Part shown: positions 32,821 through 40,122 of the stretch, piece after piece
How positions within the stretch are numbered: the stretch's first letter is position 1
Layout: each line of letters opens with the position of its first letter
Origin: an uncultured Anaerolineae bacterium
GTDB taxonomy: Bacteria > Chloroflexota > Anaerolineae > Promineifilales > Promineifilaceae
Reading direction: 5' to 3'
NCBI GenBank assembly: GCA_937943625.1
Contig: CALEAD010000003.1
Coordinates: 1 to 64,000, forward strand
DNA: 64,000 bases
The notes under the pieces: model-generated
The model's database searches: none
What the model was told of the DNA's origin: nothing
The model's input: the letters and a program-made list of their open reading frames with translations, nothing else
Translations under genes and position numbers: made by a program

Positions 32821-34143
32821 CTAGCGGCAAATGAGGATGGGATAGGTGTATTGGCGCAGGATTTTGTCTACGGTGCTGCCAAGCATCACCTGGAGAACAG
32901 GGTGGTAGCCAAAGCCGCCCATGATGAGGAGGTTGCAGGCGCGGGCAACGGCCGTTTCCAGCACAACCCCGGCAATATCCTCCCGCCCCAGGACGTAATC
33001 GGCACTGACGCCATATTGTGCCAGGTGTTCTCTGGCATACGCCAGGGCCGTTGCTGGCGTGTGTTCTGTTTCTACTGTCACGACCGTCAGCCGTAGGTCC
33101 CAGCGCAGCGCCAGATAGGTGGCCGTCAGCAGCGCTTCTTGCGCCTTGGGGCTGGCATCAAAAGCCAGCAGCGCATGGTCTAGTGGCGACGGCTGTCCTG
33201 GCAAGGCGAGCAGGGGAACCGGGCAGCGCTGCACCAGGCGGTTAAAGCCGGAGCTGAGGCGCGCCAACGGCTGGCCGCCGGGAGGATGGTTCAGCCCGAC
33301 GATAACCAAATCGGCGGCATTGGCGTGCCGGACAATGGCCCCACCGGGGCTGCCCACTTCTAGCACAACCTCGTGTGCCACACCGGCTTGCTGGCAAAGA
33401 CGACGGAAAGTGTCGGTCAGGCGTCGGGTCTTGTCGCTCTCTTTTTGCGCTTCTGTTTTGAGCACGTGCAGCCCTAGAATACGGCCATTTTCCCGTCGGG
33501 CAATCTCAATCGTTTGCGCCACGCGCTGCCAGCCCATGCGGGTATCTTGGATTGCCAACAAGATGTCGTTGAATAAGTAATTTCGTTCTGCTGCCTGCGC
33601 ATCGGCCGAGGTAGCCAGCGGCAGTAGCAGTGTATAACGTGCCTTGCTCTCAATTTGCGTCGGTGCATCGGTTGGGGAGAGGGGAACGGCCGTTTTCACC
33701 TCGGTTACGTGGGCGGCAATGGTTTCTGCTCCCAGGTAGCGCATGATGGAAACGCGGTGATGGCCATCCTTGACAAAGTAGACGCTACCCATCTGGTATA
33801 CATCAATGGGGGGAAGCGCTTGCAGATGGGCAACGGCCGTTTTCAGCCCCACCCAGCGCGCCATCTCCCCATCGTGCCGGGGCAAAAAGGTGCGTGTGAA
33901 ATCCCGGTAACGGCCGACACTGCCCACAATCGCATCTAGCCTAATCTCTTGCAGCCCGCGCTCAATGGTGGCCAGCGGATGCAATCTATCTGCCACCTCG
34001 TAATAAGCCAACAGGTCAATCTCCCGGCCCTTCAGGCGTGCCAGCAGCTGCTGCACAATGGCCTGTCGCCGCAGGTGGCGAAAATCCTCGACCGCCGCAC
34101 GATACGCAAGCTGTTTTTCCGGCAACATGCCTCTCATTATCAT
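32821..34143 (-). CDS. ParB-like domain fused to tandem universal stress domains
   Basis: A 440-residue protein. Residues about 100-150 carry a ParB/sulfiredoxin-like element, PPIDVYQMGSVYFVKDGHHRVSIMRYLG, with the DGHHR motif. Two UspA-type domains follow (about 165-310 and 315-440), each with the nucleotide-binding end: VIVGLNHPPGG...PVPLLALPG, and LLIMGGFGYHPVLQVMLGSTVDKILRQ...PILICR, the second having the G-x2-G-x9-G-S/T pattern. Usp domains bind ATP or other nucleotides in stress responses; ParB-like domains of this kind may bind or hydrolyse nucleotides. The fusion is unusual. The start is uncertain: ATGs at 34143, 34137 and 34128 are all possible and none has a good ribosome-binding site. 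Confidence 0.8.
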   Translation of the reverse strand: MIMRGMLPEKQLAYRAAVEDFRHLRRQAIVQQLLARLKGREIDLLAYYEVADRLHPLATIERGLQEIRLDAIVGSVGRYRDFTRTFLPRHDGEMARWVGLKTAVAHLQALPPIDVYQMGSVYFVKDGHHRVSIMRYLGAETIAAHVTEVKTAVPLSPTDAPTQIESKARYTLLLPLATSADAQAAERNYLFNDILLAIQDTRMGWQRVAQTIEIARRENGRILGLHVLKTEAQKESDKTRRLTDTFRRLCQQAGVAHEVVLEVGSPGGAIVRHANAADLVIVGLNHPPGGQPLARLSSGFNRLVQRCPVPLLALPGQPSPLDHALLAFDASPKAQEALLTATYLALRWDLRLTVVTVETEHTPATALAYAREHLAQYGVSADYVLGREDIAGVVLETAVARACNLLIMGGFGYHPVLQVMLGSTVDKILRQYTYPILICR

Positions 34144-34303
34144 GCAGACTGGTTTGTTTTGCCAGTAAAGCGCCTTTCCCCGGCAAGGGAGGGGTTCCTT
34201 TGCGAATCAGCGCTGGGCGGTAACCCAGGTTGGCCAATGAAGTGGCGCAAAACAGCGCCTGACAGTGATGAAGAGCAAGGAGTAAATGCAGTCAGCCATT
34301 CGT

Positions 34304-34333
34304 TTGCCAATGCTTCCAGACGCGTGTTAGAAT
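34304..34333 (+). promoter_or_regulatory. Promoter of fmt (leaderless arrangement)
   Basis: TTGCCA (34304-34309), an 18-base spacer and TAGAAT (34328-34333). The ATG at 34340 is 7 bases beyond the -10 box, where transcription should start, so the mRNA would have no leader. No ribosome-binding site is present. Confidence 0.65.
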
Positions 34334-34339
34334 GGCCTT

Positions 34340-35275
34340 ATGACACGCATTGTCTTTATGGGTACGCCAGAATTTGCCGTGCCGGCTCTCCAGGCGCTCA
34401 TCGCCACCCAGCACGTGGTTGGGGTGGTTACGCAACCAGACCGCCCCTCTGGACGTGGACAGCAGCTCACCCCCTCCCCCGTCAAGCGTCTGGCAGAGGC
34501 CGCCAACATTCCCATCATCCAGCCCGTTTCGCTGCGCAAGGAGGAAGCGGCCGCCCCCCTGCGCGCTTGGCAGCCAGACCTGATTGTGGTGGCGGCGTTT
34601 GGCCAGATTTTGCGCCCACATGTACTGAATTTGCCACGCCTGGGCTGCCTGAATGTACACGCTTCGCTGCTGCCGCGCTGGCGTGGCGCGGCGCCTATTC
34701 AGCACGCCCTGCTGGCCGGGGATACGCAAACGGGCATTACGCTGATGCAGATGGATGTGGGGCTGGATACGGGCGGGATATATGTGCAAGAAGCCATCCC
34801 GATTCTGCCAGGCGACACGGCCGCCACGCTGCATGACCGTCTGGCAACGCTGGGTGGGGAGATGCTGCGCCGCTACCTGGATGACATCATCAACGGCCGT
34901 CTCACACCCACGCCCCAGGAGGATACGCTTGCCACCTATGCGCCGATGATCCCAAAAGAGGCCGGGGAGATAGATTGGCGGCAAACGGCCGTGTATCTGG
35001 ACCGCCACATTCGCGCCATGACACCCTGGCCTGGCGCTTTTACCACCTGGCAGGGACAGTTGCTAAAGATATTGGCCGCACAGCCGCTGCCCGATTACGT
35101 CGCTAACGGCCGTGCTGGCGAAGTCATTGCCCACGAGCCACCCCTCGTCCTGACCGGCGCCGGCGCCCTGGCGCTGCACACCGTCCAGCTTGCGGGCAAA
35201 AGAGCGGTGCCCATCGCCGATTTCATGCGCGGGCGCCCTGATTTTATCGGCAGCGTTTTGGGAACCGGCCACTGA
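34340..35275 (+). CDS. Methionyl-tRNA formyltransferase
   Basis: A 311-residue enzyme that formylates initiator Met-tRNA with 10-formyl-tetrahydrofolate. The N-terminus RIVFMGTPEFAVPAL, the folate/catalytic segment HASLLPRWRGAAPIQHALLAGD with Asn and His nearby, and the C-terminal tRNA-binding OB domain are all present. It lacks a neighbouring def gene. It is probably translated from a leaderless mRNA. Confidence 0.96.
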   Translation: MTRIVFMGTPEFAVPALQALIATQHVVGVVTQPDRPSGRGQQLTPSPVKRLAEAANIPIIQPVSLRKEEAAAPLRAWQPDLIVVAAFGQILRPHVLNLPRLGCLNVHASLLPRWRGAAPIQHALLAGDTQTGITLMQMDVGLDTGGIYVQEAIPILPGDTAATLHDRLATLGGEMLRRYLDDIINGRLTPTPQEDTLATYAPMIPKEAGEIDWRQTAVYLDRHIRAMTPWPGAFTTWQGQLLKILAAQPLPDYVANGRAGEVIAHEPPLVLTGAGALALHTVQLAGKRAVPIADFMRGRPDFIGSVLGTGH

Positions 35276-35403
35276 CCTCCAATTTACGGAGTAACTATCA
35301 GGTCTTTGGTTGGGCAGCATGGTTCATCTTCTCTGTAAACGGCGCTTTACAAATTTCTGACCACAGACAGCAAACGGCCAGAAATATCCTGTAGCATGTT
35401 CAG

Positions 35404-35449
35404 TGGCAGGCGGTCAGCGGTCGACAGTTAGCAATCATTTTCAAGGAAG
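35404..35449 (+). repeat. Leader repeat before the ketopantoate-reductase-like gene
   Basis: GGCAGGCGGTCAGCGGTCGAC followed by ATTTTCAAGGAAG. This is a diverged copy of the element at 328-381 and 7208-7270. It ends about 28 bases upstream of the ATG at 35478. Confidence 0.55.
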
Positions 35450-35477
35450 CCTTAGCAGGTACCTTTTGGATAAGCCT

Positions 35478-36563
35478 ATGAACATTTTAGTCTATGGCGC
35501 AGGCGCAGTCGGGGGATACCTGGCGGCACAACTGGCGCAAAGCGGGCATCAGGTCACCATCATCGTGCGTGACCAGGCGGCCGCTGCGATCAAGGCAGAC
35601 GGGCTGATGATTACCACAGGTGGTCATACGTATCGTGCCCGCCTCAATGCTCTCAGCTCCGTAGCGGAAGCGTTCAACTACACCCCAGACAGTGTCATCT
35701 ATGACCTGATCATCCTCGCCATGAAATCCTACGACCTGCAGGCCGCGCTCGACCCACTACTGGCCTTCTGCACCCGCCCCACAACCATTCTCGGCGTGCA
35801 AAACGGTATTGGCTCCGAGGCGCCCCTGCTACAACACTTTTCCCCTGCCGATCTCATCGCCGGCTCCTTCACCCTACCCATCAGCCGCGAAGGCAGCAAC
35901 AGTCTGATTGTCGAGCGCACCGACGGCGGCCTGGGCATCGCCCCTATGCAGCCAGGGCAAGACATTCACAAATGGGCGCAACTGTTCCGCAACGCCGGCA
36001 TCAATACCCTCAGCGCCAGCGATTACCAGGCTATGCGCTGGTCTAAGGCGATGCTCAACATTATTGGCAACGCCTCATCCGCCATACTCAACCGCTCGCC
36101 CAACGCCATTTACAAGCTAGACCCCCTGTTTGGCATGGAAATTCGCATGTTGCGTGAGGCATTGCATGTGATGCGTGGCCTGAAGTTAAAGCTGATTGAT
36201 TTGCCCGGCTATCCCTCTACCCGCCTCTCGTTTGGCACACGCTACTTGCCGCGACCGATCATGAAGGCCATTCTGACCAACTACGTGCGCAAGGGGCGCG
36301 GGGAGAAAATGCCTTCCTTTCATATTGACCTGATGGCGAACAAGGGAAAGAGCGAGGTGATTTATCACAACGGCGCCATTGCCCAGGCAGGTGAAAAGCT
36401 GGGAATCCTGACGCCGGTTAACAGCACGCTGACAACGGTGCTGCTCAAGCTGGTTCATCGTCAGGTAGATTGGCAGGAGTATGATGGCAACGCCACGCGA
36501 CTGCTGCAAGAGATTCAGAAGACAGAACGGGTGATGCAGGCGCAGCGTCAGAAAGGGCGGTAA
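35478..36563 (+). CDS. Ketopantoate reductase family (PanE/ApbA) oxidoreductase
   Basis: A 361-residue NAD(P)H-dependent enzyme. It starts with the Rossmann motif NILVYGAGAVGGYLAAQLAQ, has NGIGSEAPLL in the middle and the catalytic-helix segment MRWSKAMLNIIGNASSAI, with Lys and Asn as in PanE. In pantothenate synthesis PanE reduces 2-dehydropantoate; at 361 residues it is longer than typical PanE (about 300), and no panB or panC is near, so a different 2-keto or amino-sugar substrate is possible. The start is the ATG at 35478, where the Rossmann fold begins. Confidence 0.85.
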   Translation: MNILVYGAGAVGGYLAAQLAQSGHQVTIIVRDQAAAAIKADGLMITTGGHTYRARLNALSSVAEAFNYTPDSVIYDLIILAMKSYDLQAALDPLLAFCTRPTTILGVQNGIGSEAPLLQHFSPADLIAGSFTLPISREGSNSLIVERTDGGLGIAPMQPGQDIHKWAQLFRNAGINTLSASDYQAMRWSKAMLNIIGNASSAILNRSPNAIYKLDPLFGMEIRMLREALHVMRGLKLKLIDLPGYPSTRLSFGTRYLPRPIMKAILTNYVRKGRGEKMPSFHIDLMANKGKSEVIYHNGAIAQAGEKLGILTPVNSTLTTVLLKLVHRQVDWQEYDGNATRLLQEIQKTERVMQAQRQKGR

Positions 36564-36629
36564 CGGCCTTTTTCTGCTCCCCTGTTTGTCGCTTCCACGT
36601 ATGCTGCTCTATCGTTACCATTGCTGAAC

Positions 36630-36718
36630 AATGGCGTTTTTGCTGGCCACCAGTGTAGCGCGATTTGCCAAAATCGCGTTCTGACAGCAAAGGTCAGGCG
36701 CAAATTTCGCCACACTCT
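36630..36718 (+). repeat. Dispersed ~95-bp repeat, copy 2
   Basis: Homologous in inverse orientation to 31330-31429. It lies between two convergent genes and also contains the CGCGATTTGCCAAAATCGCG dyad. It has no open frame and no obvious target-site duplication. Confidence 0.75.
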
Positions 36719-36723
36719 AGCTA

Positions 36724-39615
36724 CTAACTACGCTGTCGTAGCACGTAGCGCGCCCCGCGCCCCTGCCCTTCTCGCTGCAACACTCCCTTGCGCACCAGCG
36801 CTTGTAAATCCCGGTGCGCCTGACTGCGCGAGAGGCGCGTCAGATCCATATACTCGCTAATGACCAGTTGCTGCCGCTCTTGTAGATAGGCCAGCACCAG
36901 GTTTTCGCGCACGCCGGAGGTCTCCGTCAAAATGGGGTAAGCCGCAACCAGATTGGCAAACTGTGTCAACAACCCCTGCTGGCCCACTTCTTCGGCAATT
37001 GCTACCCCTTCGCGATAAAATTCGCGCGCGGGCAACCACCGTCCTAAATGCGCGTGCGCTTCGGCCAGGTCGTAACAAATGTGCGCCTGCCAGTTGCGGT
37101 TCTTTGTTTCTGCCCAGATGCAATAGGCATGCTCATATTGCTCAATAGCCTGGGTATAATCTCCCTGGAAGAAATAGGCGTTGCCGATCCCTTTGTAGCA
37201 AACCCCCTGCATTTGCAAATTGGCCGACTTTTCCGCTGATTTGCGTGCCAGTTCCAGGTACTTCATGCCAGATTGGTACTGCTTGTTCCACACGTAGGCG
37301 CGTCCCAGGTTGTAGGCCGTTTTGAGTACCAGTTCTACATTTTGTGTTTCGTTGGCGGCTACCCAGGCTTGCAGGCGATAGTGTAGTGATTGTTCCGCCT
37401 CTCCTTTTTTTGCATATAGACCGGCCCAGGCAGTATACAGCTCGGCCCAGGCGGCGCGGTCTTCGGGAACCACAACGTGCATGATCTCTTCCGTGCGATG
37501 CAGGTCAACGGCCGCTTTATCCCAGTCTGGCTGCTCTTGAATGTAAATCCAGGCGCGGTCTACGTAGATGCGTGTAAGCAGTGTCATGAGTGCGAGATCG
37601 AGATCGCTGCGTGCGGTGAGCAGGCTGCGCTCCAGCAGGTCAACCACATATGCATAGTGCGCCAGGCATTCGTCCAGGTCAATTCGCTCCAGCACCTTTG
37701 CGCGGCGGTAATACGCCTCTGCTTTTACCTGGATGTCGCTGGCAGAAAGTGCTTCTCCATATTCGGCAACGGCCGTTTCCACATCCTTCAGGTACTCTGC
37801 CACGCGCCCGGCCACAATCTTAAGCTGTGCCCACACATTTGGCCGGTCGCGCAGCTCATTGGGGCGGAACTGCGCCAGCAGGCCGCGCAACCCTTCTAGC
37901 TGCAACTTGTCGAAAATGGCAGCACGATGCTGAATTAATACCAGGGCTGCCTGCTCATAATCACCCGCCTGGCGAAAATGACGCGCCGCCTCCAGATAAG
38001 TCTGCGCCGCCAGGTACAGGCGTGCCACCGCCGAATGCCACTGCACGCGCTCTTCCAGCGTCAGCAGCTCAGAAAGGTGGGGATAGACAACGCGGTTCAG
38101 GCGTACGGCCGTGATCAATTCATCTCGCTGCACCAGGTAAGCCTCAGACAGCTCGTGCAGGCTGGCAGCCACATCCACATCTGTCACCAACGCATACACC
38201 CACTCCAGCGGCACATACTCCTCCGCAGCAAAGATCGTCAACAGGCGCAGCAGCTTCTGTTCCCCGGCTGTGCGGCGCTGATAGCGCGTCAGCAGCGCAA
38301 AGCGCTGCCGATCCTCCTCCTCGCGCATTTGCGTGACCTCATCCTGCAAGATACGCGCCAGCGCGGCAACAGCTTGTGGTCGCCAACTGCCATAAAACGT
38401 CTGCTCCGCAATCCCCATCAGCTCCACCAGGTCAGCCACGCGCAGCCCCGCCACGTAAAAGTAATAGAGAATGTTATAATGCCGCCAGGCGCTTGCCAGC
38501 CAGTCTTGCGCCCCACCAGGGTTCAACTTTTCAATACCCCAATGCAGCATTACCCGCAGCGCCTGGGCGCGGCTGTCCCGCGTCACGGGTTCGCCGGGCA
38601 AGAAGTAAGGCGTGATCAGATTCCCATGCGCCAGCGGCGAATCAGCCAGCGCCAGCCAATCGCCATCGCGATACTGTTTCAGCGCCTCCCCTACCAGCGA
38701 CTCAAACTCCAGCGGCGGCAAATCAGCCAGGTTTATCGGCTCTCGCCACTGCACGGCGCTAAGCTGTCCTGGCGACGGCTTCCCCTGCAAAATCGCCTCC
38801 AGTTCAGCCGCCACCAGCCGCATACTGCTGATCCGCCGCTCGCGTTCCTTGAGCAGCATGTGTTGAATGAGGTTACTTAATGCTTCAGGAACATCGTTAC
38901 GCAGCAACGTCAGATCGGGCAGCGGCTGGCGAAAGATGGCCGTTAGCGTGGCCATGAGCGTTTCGCCCACAAAAGGGGGCCGCCCCGCCAGCATTTCGTA
39001 CAACAGGATGCCAAATGCCCAAATGTCGGCACGCTCGTCCAGCTTCTCACCATTGCACGCTTCTGGGCTGAGGTACTGCGGCGTTCCCACCCACATACCA
39101 GTCTGGGTCAAATAGCCGGTATCGGCCATACTGGCTACGCCAAAATCGCTCAGCTTGGGCACACCTTCGGCCGTTAACAAGACATTGGCCGGTTTAATAT
39201 CGCGGTGAATAATGCGTAAATGGTGCGTGCGGCTGAGCGCATCGGCCAGTTCCAGGGCAATCCTGAGAACCTGGCGCACGGGCAGCCGCCTCTCACGGTC
39301 TAAGAACTGCCGCAAACTCCCCCCGTCTATGAACTCGACAATCAGATAGTGGCGTCCCTCTTCTTCTATGGCGGCGATCATGCGCACAACGTTCGGGTGG
39401 TTGAGCTTGCGCAGCGCCTCGGCTTCACGATGAAAGCGAGTAATAGTTTCGGGGTTGAGCGTAACCAGGTCTGGATTGAGCGCTTTAATCGCAACCACTT
39501 CTCCAGTGAGCATGTCTAGCCCCTGGTAAACGGCTCCCATGCCGCCACGCCCCAGCAAATTCTTTTGCAGGTCGGGAATGCTAAATCGGTTAGCAATGAT
39601 TTGCGCCGCAGTCAT
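36724..39615 (-). CDS. Ser/Thr protein kinase with TPR region and C-terminal winged helix
   Basis: A 963-residue protein. Residues about 12-290 are a complete Hanks-type kinase: GRGGMGAVYQG, Lys44 in VAIKAL, HRDIKPAN with Asp139, SDFGVA with Asp157 and GTPQYLSPEA. The long middle part is helical, with TPR-like units (for example GNAYFFQGDYTQAIEQYEHA). The last 50 residues (LVISEYMDLTRLSRSQAHRDLQALVRKGVLQREG) are a DeoR/ArsR-like winged helix-turn-helix. There is no transmembrane segment, so unlike PknB-type kinases it is cytoplasmic. This suggests a kinase that itself binds DNA. The start is the ATG at 39615, where conserved sequence begins. Confidence 0.88.
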   Translation of the reverse strand: MTAAQIIANRFSIPDLQKNLLGRGGMGAVYQGLDMLTGEVVAIKALNPDLVTLNPETITRFHREAEALRKLNHPNVVRMIAAIEEEGRHYLIVEFIDGGSLRQFLDRERRLPVRQVLRIALELADALSRTHHLRIIHRDIKPANVLLTAEGVPKLSDFGVASMADTGYLTQTGMWVGTPQYLSPEACNGEKLDERADIWAFGILLYEMLAGRPPFVGETLMATLTAIFRQPLPDLTLLRNDVPEALSNLIQHMLLKERERRISSMRLVAAELEAILQGKPSPGQLSAVQWREPINLADLPPLEFESLVGEALKQYRDGDWLALADSPLAHGNLITPYFLPGEPVTRDSRAQALRVMLHWGIEKLNPGGAQDWLASAWRHYNILYYFYVAGLRVADLVELMGIAEQTFYGSWRPQAVAALARILQDEVTQMREEEDRQRFALLTRYQRRTAGEQKLLRLLTIFAAEEYVPLEWVYALVTDVDVAASLHELSEAYLVQRDELITAVRLNRVVYPHLSELLTLEERVQWHSAVARLYLAAQTYLEAARHFRQAGDYEQAALVLIQHRAAIFDKLQLEGLRGLLAQFRPNELRDRPNVWAQLKIVAGRVAEYLKDVETAVAEYGEALSASDIQVKAEAYYRRAKVLERIDLDECLAHYAYVVDLLERSLLTARSDLDLALMTLLTRIYVDRAWIYIQEQPDWDKAAVDLHRTEEIMHVVVPEDRAAWAELYTAWAGLYAKKGEAEQSLHYRLQAWVAANETQNVELVLKTAYNLGRAYVWNKQYQSGMKYLELARKSAEKSANLQMQGVCYKGIGNAYFFQGDYTQAIEQYEHAYCIWAETKNRNWQAHICYDLAEAHAHLGRWLPAREFYREGVAIAEEVGQQGLLTQFANLVAAYPILTETSGVRENLVLAYLQERQQLVISEYMDLTRLSRSQAHRDLQALVRKGVLQREGQGRGARYVLRQRS

Positions 39616-40122
39616 AGGGACCCGCCTTGTGTCAAAGCAAAGGAAAGACAAGTTACTTCTTTGCCTGCGTAATAGGAACTCTCACCCGACAGCTTGCGTT
39701 AACTGTGAAAGTATCACCCAGGTGGCGAATCAGGGTTACTCCTCTTCCTGCGCGGTGGGGTACCCGCTGCTAAAACCTCTCAATGCAATGGTATGACATG
39801 GGATGCAAAATGCCAAGAGGAGAAGAGTAAAATTTGCGCCAGTTATCATCAGTAAATCATCCCAAACTCGCGTCAAAATCAGGAAATATCCCAAAATGGG
39901 ACATTTGGGCCGCAGTTTTCTGCCAGAAACGGGCCAACTTACAGAGGGCGCTTGCTTTTCTTGCTTGCAGGATTTGTGCTACTGTTGTAATGGGTGTACT
40001 GGGTTGTGCGCCTGGAGAAAGAAAGTTTATAAAGCCTGGCAATTTTAACCAGCCCCGGTATGGGCTGCGCCTGTCTGCAATTGCGTGTGTCTTTTTGTGG
40101 AAGAGGTAATACAAGAAAGAAC
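39616..40122. promoter_or_regulatory. Divergent control region with TCCCAAAATGGGA palindrome
   Basis: These 507 bases separate the kinase and protease genes and hold no credible gene. Positions 39889-39911 contain TCCCAAAATGGGACATTTGGG: a perfect 6-bp dyad followed by a third TTTGGG half-site. CATCCCAAA occurs just upstream near 39859. These look like protein-binding sites. A possible extended -10 (TGTTGTAAT) is near 39982. The region lacks the ACGGCCGT palindrome. Confidence 0.5.
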
